A stretch of 64,000 nt of DNA from Klebsormidium nitens (lineage: Eukaryota > Streptophyta > Klebsormidiophyceae > Klebsormidiales > Klebsormidiaceae): contig DF236959.1 of NCBI GenBank assembly GCA_000708835.1, positions 46,883-110,882 of the forward strand. The letters run 5' to 3'. The notes beneath the pieces were generated by a model, which was not told where the DNA came from, searched no databases, and saw nothing but the letters and a program-made list of their open reading frames with translations. The position numbers were made by a program, and so were the translations under genes. Positions 1 to 12,639 of this stretch are shown here, piece after piece. Positions within the stretch are counted from its first letter, which is position 1; each line of letters opens with the position of its first letter.

Positions 1-320
1 ATTTGGCTTAGCTGATGCTGGGAAAGCAGCCGTCCCAGGAGCCCAACAACGAGCGTCTCCGTCTCCCAGTGAACGTTTTCCCTCCTCTAGTTGTTCTTGT
101 TGAGTCCATTGGGCTGAGCTGATGCTGGGAAAGCAGCCGTCGCGGGGCCCCACTCTCGACCGTTTCCGCCTTCAGAAAACCCCCCCCTCCCCTCTAGTTG
201 TCTCCGATGAGGCCATTGGGATGCTTGGGACGCAATTTTTCCGGGAGCCTAGTAACGACCGCTTCGCCTTCCGGGGAAATCTCCGGAGCCCTCTAGTAAT
301 CTTCCACGAGGCCGTTACAG
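1..320 (+). repeat. Degenerate tandem repeat, about 100-bp unit
   Basis: Three imperfect copies of a unit beginning GATGCTGGGAAAGCAGCCGTC lie head to tail, starting near 14, 121 and 219 (spacing about 107 and 98 bp). The window start resembles the end of a preceding unit, so the array probably continues upstream. Translated in the + frame, the second and third copies stay open and show a shared pattern (MLGKQPS / MLGTQFF, then a DRF and a PLV motif), while the first copy ends in TGA. It lies upstream of the acyltransferase remnant and may come from one of its lost exons; that link is inference. Confidence 0.6.
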
Positions 321-792
321 TTCCCCGTCGAACGGCTGGAGTTGTGGGCGCTGTTAGTTGCTACTCTCGATCTGGTCCTTCACTCAAGATAACCTCATCA
401 AAGTCGACGCCCGCTCTTATGTTGTTGAGCTGTTGCCAGAATCCAACGTTTTGGGTTTCGTTGCGTGACGGAATCGGAGTGGCCGTAAGTTTTTACCCGT
501 GATTACGGCCAACGGCGTTCTCATCTGAGCAATAATCACGGCCCGATTTGTGATTCGACAAGTGGTTGGCCAATCAAGCACTCTAATAGCCACCTACCGA
601 ACTTGGGTTTGTACAGACTCTCTTCTGAGTTTGCAGGTAACCAGCAAGCCCCTGGCGAAGGGTACGCGAGCGCCACGCCCAGGAAGACCCGCCATTCCAA
701 TCCCTTTGGCCGTAATGCTCATGTTTGGCGTTCCGCTCCTGCGACGGAGAGCGCTTCCGTTCGTTCCGGTGCGGCTGCTCGGCTAACCGGAC

Positions 793-930
793 GTGGCGCA
801 ATATCGGATAGCCTTCCCCAACGCCAAGCTGAAGGTGTGAGCCACGCTAGCGGACTTTGCGGAGCTCTTGGATCAGAAGAACATAGAACTACAGTAGCTT
901 TCCGTGCACCGACTGTTCTGCCTGGCGATA
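793..930 (+). pseudogene. Decayed N-terminal fragment of a BAHD acyltransferase
   Basis: Read from 793, the + strand gives AFPNAKLKV, a stop (838-840), ATLADFAELLDQKNIELQ, a second stop (895-897), then LSV. The pattern 'V..A.ATLADF.ELL' resembles the segment after the first 100-150 residues of BAHD enzymes. Just upstream another frame gives AARLTGRG, similar to the family's PLAGRL motif, so a frameshift is likely as well. The HHxxxDG catalytic motif that should lie between this fragment and the exon at 1276 is not seen. I read this as a dead 5' half, or a ghost copy of an exon whose functional version lies outside the window. Confidence 0.45.
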
Positions 931-1275
931 AGTGTCTGCCTTCTCTCTTGCTATGATGTCCCGTGAACACAGGTGCCATTCGATTCTGGAAGTACGAATT
1001 GGCAGAGCGAAACGGAGCGGAAGTAATGCTGTACTTTCATGAACGGACGGAAACGACAGAGCGGAGCGCAAGAGGTGCAAACACCCCGACGACACTCCGC
1101 TCAACTCCTGCAATCACAATTAATTAAGAAACTGAAAAGGGTTTCCAAATTTGTTCAAAAGTCGAAGCGTTTCGCAGATAGATCAACGTCTTGCTTTCGC
1201 GTTTTCTTGGAACCATACGGAATTGTGTTGTGTGTCGCTCTAATATTTGACACGTGTCCTTGCCCTGTCCAACAG

Positions 1276-2748
1276 GCGCTGAAAGCGGACGCGTCCCAAG
1301 GCCTTCCCGCGGGTCGCTTCGTCAGCACCAATGACGCCTTGACCGCGCTCCTGTGGCTGAGTATCACCGCCGCGCGAGGACTTGACCCGAAGCAGGTGGG
1401 CAAGGTTTAGGATTGCAGGTTCTCAATCCTGGACGCTTGACACCAGTGAATTACATATTTCCCCTAAATTTTCATCGCCCATCTTTGGGAATCGGGCGGC
1501 CTGAGTTTTGCGGACGGCCAAGTCCAAAAGGACTGTGTGCAATCCCGGTCTTGCTTTTAGAATCTTTCAAGAACTGAGATGCAGAAACAGCATCATCGAT
1601 AAGGAGGTGTTGACAAAGTCACCATAACCAGTCAAAAGGGCCGCGCCGAATCGGCAAATGACATCAAATAATCGCGGGGATAGCTAGTAGGTTTCCAACC
1701 TTGCTTAAAATATATTTCGAGACATTTGAACCAGTAACCCCGTCGACCTCTTTCGCAGGTAACACGCCTGGGTTTTCCGGTCAACGTCCGGTCACGGACA
1801 GAACCACCTTTGCCGGAAGCCTACTTCGGCAACGCTAGTCTTCTGACGACGGAGTCCCAGGCAGCGGCGGGGGAGGTCACCACGCAGCCCTTGTCTTGGG
1901 TAAGCATTTTTAAATGCTGATTTCGATGCTCTTGTCCTACTTCTCCGTACATGAAACTTGGTTCGATAAACCTAGAGGTTTTTGGCATCCTGGTGAAGAC
2001 AAGATAGTTTGCTCTCTCGCCATTTTCTGAAGGCGTACTTTGACGTGGGTGGTGAAAGGCCTGCTTCTCCCTTCAGAAGCCTTCAACCTTCAGCAACTCA
2101 GAGCTCCGGAAATTCATCAAAATAGGGGGCCGTTAGAGTCGCTGTTCATTTCCAATTTCATGTGTTCATGTGAGCTCCGCTTTGCATGCCGGGCTCATTT
2201 GCTCACACTTTCAGAATGTAGATTTCAAGAGTTTGCTCGCTCATCAAACAGCTGTGTCATTCATCTTCAGAAGCGCAGTCACACTTATGCAAACTCGTAC
2301 CCATTGCCACACAAAACTGCTAAAACACCTTATAAGCCGTGCTCTCTCCAAAAGGCTGCGTGTTACTCACCCGTCCCCTTCCTCCCCGCGCGCGCAGAGC
2401 GCGAGCATCGTGCGCGACACGGTGTCGCGCGTCGACGCCGCGTACGCAAACTCCGCGCTCGACCAGATCCGCTCGATGCCCGACAAAGACGCGCGCGCGT
2501 CGCCGCTTTCGATCCACCGGGGCCCCGATGTATTCCTAACCAGCTTCGTCAAATTTCCGTTCAACGAAATTGACCTCGGTTGGGGGCCCCCAGTTTCTTT
2601 CGGCGTGGCAAATCTGTTATTGGCGCTAGACGGGTTCATAGTGCTGGTCGAAACCATGGGGGGAGTGTGCGCGTACGTTGGTTTGCTGGCTAAGCACATG
2701 GCGAGACTCTTGGCGGATGAGACGTTCATGAAGTACGTGGGTCTGTAG
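1276..2748 (+). CDS. BAHD-family acyltransferase (HCT-like), C-terminal part only
   Basis: Three exons join in phase: 1276-1395, 1759-1899 and 2398-2748, giving 203 residues to a TAG stop. BAHD enzymes transfer acyl groups from CoA thioesters (hydroxycinnamoyl, acetyl, benzoyl) to alcohols or amines in the cytosol. Evidence is the FVSTNDALTALLW segment in the first exon, LGFPVNVRSR followed by PPLPEAYFGNA in the second, and FNEIDLGWGPP in the third, which is the structural DFGWG motif with L for F. The family is normally about 430-460 residues with HHxxxDG near residue 150; that half is not found intact in the 1.27 kb upstream. Either the gene is a 5'-truncated pseudogene whose 3' exons have not yet decayed, or its N-terminal exons lie before the window. 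Substrate cannot be told. Confidence 0.72.
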
Positions 2749-3577
2749 CGGGTTACTTGGTGATCGTTTAGAAGCTAGGGCTGGGTTAGCCGCCGTTGCG
2801 TCTCCTAACCCAGACTATTAGGCTCCATGCGGCTCCTGTCGAAAATCCTGTGATTTGTGAATTTGTAGGGTTGCGTGCCCCGTTAGGGCAAACTTCCTCT
2901 TCCATCGAAGACGGACTATGAATTGCCTTTTGAGTGGACGCTTGTTGATGATTCAACCTACGGCTCATGTCAAGCGGTTTCGATCCAGCAATTTGCAGTT
3001 TGCAAGATAAGAGTTGAGATGCATGCAGAGGATTGTGTAGATGAATCACGGACAAAGCGTTCCGGCCTGAGATTCAAGGCACACATGCAACGAACCTTGA
3101 ATTTGAGCTCAATGAAGGATCCATATACGTCTGCTTCAATCTCAAATACCTACTACAGCTTTGATTACGATGCGTCAAACTTAAGTACTACAACCTCGAC
3201 TACGGTCCTTTTCTTGCCAGTCCCTTTTTCCACAAGCAAGAAAGCTGTCCTTTTTGAAACGAAAATTGGATCGTGCATCCTTAGCCGTCTTATTAAAGGA
3301 TTATCCTTCCGACAAAATGATCTTCGTCTCTTTCTTACAATTCTACTACAGACCCTACCTATATCGGTACTGTCACAAATTCACCCGTCTTCTTCTTTCA
3401 CCTCAATTATCGCGTTTTGTACTTTACCACTCGGTCTTGGAAGCCTTTTGAAGCTTAAAAACTCTCACAATACCCAAAAGCGCAAGCCAAATCCACTTGA
3501 GCGAACGAACAGCACTCCACAGAAGCTCCGCGAAACCACCGAGACGCGCGCGCGCTTTGCAGGCGCGCGCACTTTTC
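2749..3577. other. Intergenic region between convergent genes
   Basis: About 830 bases between the stop of the acyltransferase (+) and the stop of the P450 (-). Open frames here lack family motifs and plausible splice context. It presumably holds the two 3' untranslated regions; I see no repeat or RNA gene. Confidence 0.5.
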
Positions 3578-6500
3578 TTATCCCCCCCCGTACTTCGGGG
3601 GCTGCTCGGCGGCCCGTCTCGTCAGCAGCACGGGCAGCCCATAGCGCGGTCTCAGCGAGATGAGGGACGTCGGCACGTGGCGGTACTTCGGGGAGAGATC
3701 CATCGAAAACGCCGAGAGCAGCTTGGCCAGCACGATCTTGGCCTCCGTCAGTGCAAAGTTCTGCGCGCGCGCGATGTCAAGGGGTTGGTTTCCAGGCAAA
3801 ATCATGACGTCCCAGGAGAATTTCTCGAGTGCGGCAAGCATGTCGCTCTGTGCTTCTGGTGCACACGGACTCTTTGCTGTTGGTTTGTTTGGTCTCAGCT
3901 GGCCGCCTGAGCGGAAACGATTCAAGACACCAAGCCATTTGCTTCCAAGATTGCCTATCGGAAGATTGACATGAACGTACGAGAGCGGGCGTGATCGAGA
4001 GCCGACTCAACCAATGTAGGGCGACCCATCGCCCAATATTTAATGTGACCCCTTTAAAGTTCCGAAAACTCACAAAGCCGGATGAATCTTCCAGCGCGTC
4101 CAAGTATTAAGGCTCATTGGGCGATCCGCTTGTGGATTTTGCTGACGTCAGGCTATGTGCGATAGATTGCCAGACATTGGTTTGCATACTGTTGCAGCTG
4201 GTCAGGCTTTGACTTGGCCTTGGTAAGACGGTTTACCTGGCCAATGCAGTATCGAGGCCCGGTAGAAAAGGGGATGAAGCCCGCCGAATGCTTGACGGCG
4301 CCGCTCACTCCGTTGGCAAATCTGCGCGACGGAACCGGATTAAGTTGCAAGAGGACCTCGGAGTAAAGTTAGCCTCTCCCCCCCTTTATGGGGGGGAGGG
4401 GTCTCCCTAAAAGTTTTTTTTTTAAAAAGCCAAAAAATTGCTCTTTGAATTTTGTAGGCGGCATCCAGATGCGTTTTTCAAATTTTTCGTAGTTTTTTAA
4501 CGAGAGGGAACTATCTCAGACGACCAGGAAGTAGATAGAACGGTATTTTTGGTCGCTTTGCCCAACCTGGTGATGAAAATCTCTGCGGAAAAAGCTGATA
4601 CAAAACCGCTGCCTTATCGACGCTGGAGAATCGATCCTGCTGGTGACGACCTCGCAACTCAGACGTCACCGCAATCTGGGCGCCGTTTGCGACTTACTTC
4701 TGGATCCGAGCCTGCGCCAGGTCGGATATGCTCACGGCGAAAGTACGTACCAGATAAGATAGGTACACTAAGACGGCTCAAAGAAAAGGACATCATGCCG
4801 GAAAGTAGTAGGAACGATGGAAAGTAGAGCGATGATAGGCAGTTGTCAGATACACAAACACGTTCGTCGAGCAGAAAAGAAGAGACAGATACACTGATTT
4901 CGACCGCATGAAACAGGGTAAGATAAAGAGAAGGGATTGGCACAGAATCTGTCTCGAATTCAGTAAAGAGAAGACAAAAGTTACAGAATCTTCGGAGCGC
5001 CAGAGAAAGCTCAAAAACTGGTTAACGTCTCGTCTAAAGTTCACTTTGCACCGCTTCTTTTGTATTGAAATTACACATTTGCAATACCTAGTAGTGGTAA
5101 AAGGGTCGCCGCTGTCCGCTATCCTCTTTCCGCTCACCGTTCCGGCCGGAACTCCGCAGCGTCGTCGCCCCAGATCGCCTTGTCGACGTGGACAGGGTAC
5201 ACCGTGATGGCGACATTCAGCCCCTTCGGAACAAGGATGTCCCCAATCTGTGAAGCAACAGAAGATAAGGATCAGCTGCCCAGCTTTCGGAAATGCTTGG
5301 AATCGTTTGAAGAGCCCGCTCCGCCGAAGTGCGTCGTTAAACGAGAGCCAGCGTCAGTCGCAACTTACAACACTGTCCACCTTAGGCCCAAAAAAGAAGA
5401 GAAAGATGGATTTTGCAACGCCTTTTGAGCCGCGGGAATCCCATCCGAAGTGGCCAAGAGAGAACTTGGGCGCCCTGCAAGCGCGTAAGCTCATGAGGAT
5501 ATTGGCATAAAGAGCAACGGTTGTAGTAAAACGGTTGTAGTAACCCATCGCTTCAAGCTCACCTGCGTGTCTTTGATCGCTTTTCTGACCATCATGGGTA
5601 CCGGGGGAAAGAGCCGCATGCTCTCTTGCAAGATCCAGTGGAGCATCTTTAGCTTTGGGAGGGCCTCAGACGGGACGGCGTCGGAGTCACACTTCCCCAA
5701 CACTTCGAGGACCTTACGACAAGGAGACAGACGACGAAGCAGATTTAGCTTGGGGAGTCTCCGGCCGGTGAGGAGTTTCGAATATGGAATTCCAAGAATC
5801 ATGTGTGGGAAGGAAACATAAGAGGCAGTTTGTGCTTTGAAAGCGCTACGACGACAACGTATCTCACATTTTGGGGGAAAAAAAGAAACACGCAGGATTC
5901 GCTTTGGAGGGGCTCTCACACAGGACTGCATCGGATCCCCTCTTACGAGAAGTTACGAGAAGGATCTTGCAAAGGTGAGGAACAAAGGCATAGCTGAGTA
6001 CCTTCTCAATCAGTTGTGATGGGTATGTGAGAGCGAGCGGCATAATGAATTTCAGGCATCGCTAATGGACCTGTTTTATTAGCTTCTAAGAGAGACACTC
6101 GAGTAATTTGAGAGCTATTGTTTTCCAAAGCGGTTGCTGAAGTCAAGCTAGCCACTGTCAAATATCTACTCGCCCTCTTTCAACGCCTCACCTCATCCCG
6201 TGCCTTTTTGTAATAGTCGGGATGCGCGAGCAGCAGATAGAGCGTCCACGTCATCAGGGCGCCGGTCGTGTCGTGGCCCGCTAAGAGGAACGTCATGCAC
6301 TGGTCCAACTGCAATTACAAAGTTTAAACCTATTATGATCGACTTTATCTTTGTTTCGTACGTCGCTTGCGTCTCTACAAGACGTCTCTATATGCTTACG
6401 TTTTGAACCCGGTCGATTGCTCTAAACCGATCGTGGGCTGGCCGCTGTCACAGCAATCGGCAAGTCCTATCATGCAACTTTCTCCGTGCGTCACGTCTAC

Positions 6501-9091
6501 ACGGAGAGTAAAACCGGTGCAATCGTAAAACTGGCAGCTCAAAGAAGCCGCGCTTTCTCGTGGAACACGTGCGCAGGTGACAGATCGAGATGACCCCCAC
6601 GATGTTGCTCCGGGCCCTTTTCCTGCTCCAAAATCGACTCCTGACCAGGTAATGCCCTGTGGTCAATCCAGTTTCGCACGACTAGACTTTGAAGGCACCC
6701 GCCCAAACGCACGGCATGCTCTTTGCAGCAAGAAGTACGGGCAAATTTTGGGCCAGCGAGCTCACGAGCTGGTCGTCCGTCAGCTTGGCCCCGGTCGCTT
6801 CGTCCCGGTACGCCAGCATAATGTCCAAAATATTGTCCCGGTTAGCCTTCCCCGGGCCCTCCGCCTGCTTCGGCTTGATCAGGCGCAGGCCGAGGCGGCG
6901 GATGGTGCGCGCCTCGCGGTCGATCTTGCGGTTGAGGGGCGTCGGCAGGCGCCTGCATACATATTCGGACACAGGCTTCGTTTCGTCCATAGGAAGAAGT
7001 CAGTGTTTACCAAGCTTGGTTCGTGATTGGATAAATGCCCTTCGAACAGGGAAACGTGGTTCACATATGGATCACTGCCCTCCAACCGATCTTGGTTAAT
7101 TATGGGCAAAAGCTTCCTGTGCTCAAAGTGTTCGTGGAGAAAAGAACGGAGTAAGATTCAGCAACTTACTACCTCACGCTCGAGAAGCCAGTCCTCATAT
7201 GACGAAGGAAGAAAGCTATAAAATGAGTGAGGTTGGGTTACCTTCCGCCCCAGAAGCGTGGAAGAGACGAGTCACGGGTTAGGTTTTTGAACTCAACGAC
7301 GTTCATGAGTAAACTTATGAAAAGGGTACGCGGTGCAGATAGACAAAGCTGCTAGACTTGGGCGTTCGCACTTCAAACGTGCCCGCACCAACTCTCTCAG
7401 GACGGACCGGCGAAGAGATGTTGCTTGTGCAGAAACGTCATTCCGAGTGGTCAAAGCTCGCTAATCATGTCTAGAAGAAGCGGCGAATTTTGAAACCCCA
7501 CAATAACAGTTGGGTCGTGACGCTTGCCTGTAGCCCCCGATGAAGGCCATTCCGCTGAGCACGCTTTTCACGTTCAGGCCGCAAAAGCGTTCGACGCTGG
7601 TGAAAATCTGATCCGCGATCAGCTGCGTTCCTGCGTCACGGATGCCGAACGCCGTCCGCGCAATGACGCAGAAGCTCAGTTTGGAAAGCTCCTTATACAT
7701 GTCCACTTCTTGGCTGCCTGTAGCGACGCTTTTCATCCAACGGTCGACGGCGTCGGATGTGCACGCCGTCATTGTGTGGCTCATGGCCTGCATCGACCGA
7801 TGGACAGGTTCGCATACCTGGGTTTTATGACACCACTTCCCAATAATGTGATCATCTATTTTCCCCCCACAGCTTCTGGTCTGTTCGTGGATTCGGTCTC
7901 TTCCAAAGCGGTGGCATGCCGGCTCTTTTAACTACTGTGCATTGTATTATGGGCACCTGAGACAACTCAACAGAAATGAGGGAGGGTCGAAAGAGTCAGA
8001 AGTTTAGTCTCTTTGGAAAGTTGAAGTCCTAACAAAGTAGAGAGGGTCCTTTTCATAATTTTCTGTAAGTTGCGATTTGATTCGACTTTGGACACAGCTA
8101 GAGCTCGGAAAGGGCTGCAAACTTTTGCGGCATCTGAAGGCTTTCTGTGACGGACTCCGGGCAAAACTGAAACGTCTGAAAATTTTGCGCGTCTAGAATG
8201 ACTTTCACCAATTTGAGTCATTTTAGCTGCTCGAATTAACGATTATGAGCTGCCTCACTGCCGTTCAGGGAGGAACCTATGAAATGTATTCAACAGCTCA
8301 AAATCGACTTGACCCTTCCTGCAACAAGCTCAGAAGCATCAACCTGGCATGACAGAAACTGGTATCCTCTCAGCTGGTCAGAGGTCCTCTTGAGAAAAAC
8401 TTTCGACATGTACCAGTTCTCTTCACTCCTCCAGCACTATGCTGCGCATCTATGTTCTGACACTCGAGTATAATGCTTAGGCATTCGAGTCTGATTCTTA
8501 GGCATCAGAAAGAATGAAATGCACAGCGCTTGAGAACGAGTCTACAAAAACAGATTGAAAAGAGAAGGGAGGCCTCACTTTGATCCGCTCGTGGTAGAAC
8601 GCCGGGTTCAGCATCTTCTTCGACGCCGCCCACCGCACCCCGTCGCTCAGGATCAGCCCCGTGGGGCCGAGCGGCTCCAGAAAGTCCCGCGACACGTCCG
8701 GCGGCTTCGCAAACGCGTGCGCCTTGGACCCTAACACCTCCTTGATCGCGGCCGGATCCGCGAGCACCAATCTCACGTCGGGTCCAAGCATCTGGGAGAT
8801 GCAAACCTTGCCATAAAGCGCAATGTCGTCCTCGGCGATCGCCGCAACGCGGGCGGCGTACTTGGGATCCGCGGCGCGCCGCCTCACCGACGCGCGCAGC
8901 TCCGGGAGTTGCCCGAGGACCGGGCGGAACGGCGGCCCGCGCAGGCCTTGCTTGCGCAGGAAGGCCCAGTGCTGGTAAGGGACGAGGAGGACTGTGTAGA
9001 GAACAGCGGCCGTGATGGAGAGCGTGCAGCAGACGGTGATCGCAAGGATTGTGCTGCTGAGGATTGGGAGCCAGCTCGCTAGCGGAGCCAT
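3578..9091 (-). CDS. Cytochrome P450, CYP72 clan
   Basis: Eight exons in transcript order: 8579-9091, 7528-7817, 6766-6952, 6192-6308, 5563-5712, 5138-5247, 4237-4321, 3578-3760. All phases close, giving 544 residues, a normal length. The N-terminus has a hydrophobic anchor (about residues 8-38) and the GPPFRP hinge. Hallmarks are the I-helix AGHDTT (340-345), the ExxR motif ESMR (399-402), FRPERF (around 452-457) and the heme loop FSTGPRYCIGQ with Cys481. The GYRRLPTPLNR stretch and general pattern fit the CYP72 clan, whose members oxidise hormones, terpenoids or fatty acids at the ER; the substrate is unknown. The second intron uses a GC donor (7522-7527 region): with it the reading frame and the conserved G-R-LPT motif are restored. 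The gene appears intact and is convergent with the acyltransferase fragment. Confidence 0.93.
4373..4401. repeat. C7/G7 hairpin in P450 intron
   Basis: A run of seven C (4378-4384), the loop TTTAT and a run of seven G (4390-4396) form a near-perfect stem that extends four to five pairs outward (one G-T wobble). It is in the sixth intron of the P450, close to the splice acceptor of the heme-loop exon. Confidence 0.7.
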
Positions 9092-12000
9092 GACTGCTTG
9101 ATGGGACTAACTCAGGAAGATGGTTCAGGCAACCGAGCTTGGTTATCCTCAGCTGGTTAAGCAGTCTTATACTAAAATAAGCTGGTTGAAGGGAACCTGT
9201 TAAGCACGGACGGTTGAGTGTGAAGGTTTGTCAGTGTGACGCCACGCTGCAAGATCTGTGAGCTTCCCTGTACAGGTTTAGTGCATCAAAAGTTGAAGCG
9301 GATTGGCAGATTGTTACTGTTTTTCAATCTACTAGAGCTGATTCAGAGTGGTGGATCTGTCAGTGCCAGCTATATTCAGTATGCCTGCACTGCCTATAAC
9401 TCTTGAGTAGAGCTGATCAGACGCGCGCAGCGGCCACGGTACGTCGGTCTTACTCAAAGCCAGGTGTAAAAACTAGCTAAGTTGAAGTAGTCTGAGGCAG
9501 CTGGCGAATGTCTCACTGGAGATCTCTTTCTCCAGGTGACTGAAAGCAGCTGAGAGTAGCCTCCAGTTCGTGCGATCGCTCAGGCGTAATCCCTCAGCTT
9601 TGGATCGAATAGCATTGTGCTCTGTTGAATCAGCAGACGTCTTTCAGAGCGCTGCCGTTGCGAGCTGTTTCAAACCTCAACTTTGAAGGCCCCACGAGCA
9701 AACCAAACGTTCCCACAGGTGGATCCAACATGCAGAAAAAGGAGAGAGGAAAACTTGGTCTGATCAGGCAGAACTTTGTCCACTAAAAAGTGGCGCGGAC
9801 CAATGCAGCTGCAACGGCTGAGTTACTTTTGCCCTGTAGCTTTTCTGCCAGCCGAGAGGGAAGACGACAGCTGCCAGCCTTTGCAGATTGAAGATCACAT
9901 CCGCCTATATGCAGTGTAAGTACACTTCCTGCACACCGGCGCCCGTACCGGTAGCTTCGGAAATCTCGGATGAAGCACGAGCAACGGCCGCCCAACTGGA
10001 ATTACAGATCTTGTAGGTACCTACTAGGCTCAGCCATTCCCATTACGGTACTAGTAGCTGTCCAGTACCGTTGCTGAGGCGAAGCTCCAGTCTGGGGGCA
10101 TCCTCCTGTTTGTCACGGTAAACGAGGTTTGTCACGGTACACGAGCGCTTATGCTCGCCGTCAGAACGACGACGAAAAGTTAGTGTCGGGCCCCTCCATC
10201 ATGCCACGTGTCACTCTATTAGGGTCAGGTGCCATTCCGCGCATTCATTTGACATTGACTGCTTAGCCGGTTGTACACGGTGCTCGGTACCGGTCACCAT
10301 TTGCGTCGCGGAGTATGTATTCTCTTAGAGATACCCACCTCCATAGCAGGCCCACTTGGGGGCTAACTAGGGATGGCAGAGTGTCGACACACCAGCGGGG
10401 TTAACTGCGCAGGCTGGTGTAGCCCCGCAGTATAGCTCCGGATGGTTGTCTGCGCAGCGGAAGCTTGATCTAAAGTCACTGTGGTAGGCCCATTCCGGGG
10501 CTCACTGTGTTAACATCTACATATGCATGGAACGTCCCATACCGCCCATGGCCTGCTCCAGCTTAAGGAGTCAGGTGTCATATGCAATGTCCAGGCATCC
10601 CTCATGCAAATACAATCAGCAATTGAAAGCACACTTCCCACAAATCCGCTGATGGCAGCACTTCATGCATCACCTGTTGCGCCGCCTTGCTGAGCCCCGC
10701 AGCTCAATAGGTGCTAGTCTGCTCCACTGTATGCACTGTCTTGTAACACAATGGTAGTAGCTTGGGGTCCTCAGGATTCGTTAACTACTGCTGGGGCGGT
10801 GGTGCCACCAGCTTCTGGTGTTGCTAGGGAGAGGCGTTTATCTCCAACAAGCAAAGTTAGGAATGAATTGCAAAGTCCTGATCAACTTCCAAAGACGCCC
10901 ATTGCTACAGCCCCGGCTCTGTCTGTAGCAGCCCTACTGGCTCCATGTAGTCTCAGCCTAGACTTACTCTTCATTATGGCTGCCTGCACTCGGGGTCCCG
11001 GAGTTACGTAACTCATTCAAATATGCACGTTGCGCTACATTAGCAAATAGTTGTCTGCCACGTCGAGCACCAACGGTCGGGACCCCCGGTGTCGTACCTT
11101 CGCCGCCACCATACGATGAATCCGCTATTACCCTGCATCGGACGGTGGAGCCGCCAAGCCCCGCCGAAACCGAGACCCCTTCTGAAACCCCCGTTTGACC
11201 TTCCACGGGGTTTCGGGTTTCGCAGCAGCCCCGGAGAGCCGTCCGATCGTGCTGTACAGTGCCACGTGTCATGCTAGGGAGCCTGGTGGGGCTCCACTCC
11301 GGGCGGGACTACTCAGAGAGCACAAGTACCGTCTTGCCCGGCGCAATGATTGTACGGCCGATAATCAGCAATACACAGCATAAGTTGGCGCACTTGTCCA
11401 CTGGACGTGTGTCCGAGCTTCGTGCACCTGTCATCAATGACGTTAACAATAAGGACTCAATGTGGTCAGGAAGTGATGATTATTAGATGCGCCGCTGACC
11501 AGCGGGTCACATGTTATACGAGCTCAAATTCAGAAATGGAATCGACATTCCTGATAATTCATCGACTAATTCCGGATCTAGCTCGCGACTTTCTGCATGT
11601 GATATTTATATTGGAGAATCTTGAAGGCGTCCTGGTATACCGTATACGTAGACTTACTCCCTCTGGCTGAACTTGAAGCCCTCAACAGCGGAACACGCGC
11701 GCACAAGTAAAGCCGGATCAATGTGGTTGGAAGTTATTCCTTGACCTCGATGCCCTCATCGGCTAACTTTTACGTATAATTACGTCGTCTAGCGGCTGTT
11801 TAAGAACGGGTTTCGCCCCTTAGAAGTGTTCCTGGCATGTCATTGAGCTCAAAATCAGTATTTGATTAGATTGCATTCCAATATAAATGCACAGACTCAC
11901 GTCGAATCAGTGTGTTCATCATACGCTGAGCTGCGGCTGCCTGAACCTTTATCTGAATCTTTGATGGGCTTAGGGTATGTGGGCATGGGAGCCGCAAGTA

Positions 12001-12639
12001 CCTTGTAGTTATTCTTTTAGCCTTAGTAAACAGAAGATCTATGGGGTCACAATTCAATTGTGATTCAATGATTGAAAGATGATGCCGAAAACGCGATCAC
12101 GCGCCTCAGGCAAAATATTGGCGCTCACGTCAGCAACGACCGCATCACGAAGTGCCCGGGTACTCACGAGTACTTATAAGCGCTTCATAAATATATATAA
12201 GCAGCGCACAGCAACTTAAGTCCTGCAGACAAAGGCGTTGGTTTGAGGGCGGTCGCGTGGACTATAGGGTTTGGAACGACAGCTCCTGCATCTTGCAGGG
12301 ACCGGCGTCCTTTGCTCGGAAACCCGCCTCAAACCCACCTCGAAACGCCGAAGCTGATCCGCTCAATTCTCAATGGTGTCGTAGCAAGATACTCCTCTTA
12401 GGTCACGGGTTGAGAAGCCTTCTCGAGTGGGACTACACGCCATGCAATGATCTAGCTAGAGTGTTATATTTCATCTATCTCGTTTTTGGGTTAGTAAGCT
12501 GCTCCTACTCATATCTGAATATACACAGATGCGACGGGTCGACGGCAGAAAGGGTTCGATGCTTGGAAAGGAGAGATGCCTTTTCTTGCGTCTCAACGCT
12601 CCAGTCTCTAACATCGTTACCGCCGCTACTTTAATGTTT
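9092..12639. other. Gene-poor region with short repeats
   Basis: This 3.5 kb stretch separates the P450 start from the 3' end of the BELL gene; both genes are on the minus strand, so its left part should hold the P450 promoter. I find no exon with recognisable protein motifs. Open frames near 10751-11011 and 11044-11210 (the latter Pro/Thr-rich, with a PSPPPYDE stretch) look like possible remnants of a retroelement gag or linker, but there is no protease, integrase or reverse transcriptase motif. A 19-bp tandem direct repeat (10108-10145) and a short inverted repeat (about 10043-10075) are present. Confidence 0.45.
10108..10145. repeat. Tandem 19-bp direct repeat
   Basis: GTTTGTCACGGTAAACGAG (10108-10126) is followed directly by a second copy with one change (10127-10145). 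It could be a target-site duplication scar or a simple slippage product. Confidence 0.7.

Noticed and set aside
2923-3663. Long + strand frame after the acyltransferase
   Set aside because: No motif, and its end overlaps the P450's last exon on the other strand.
10751-11272. Possible LTR retrotransposon
   Set aside because: No paired LTRs, primer-binding site or pol motifs could be seen; only loose gag-like proline-rich sequence.
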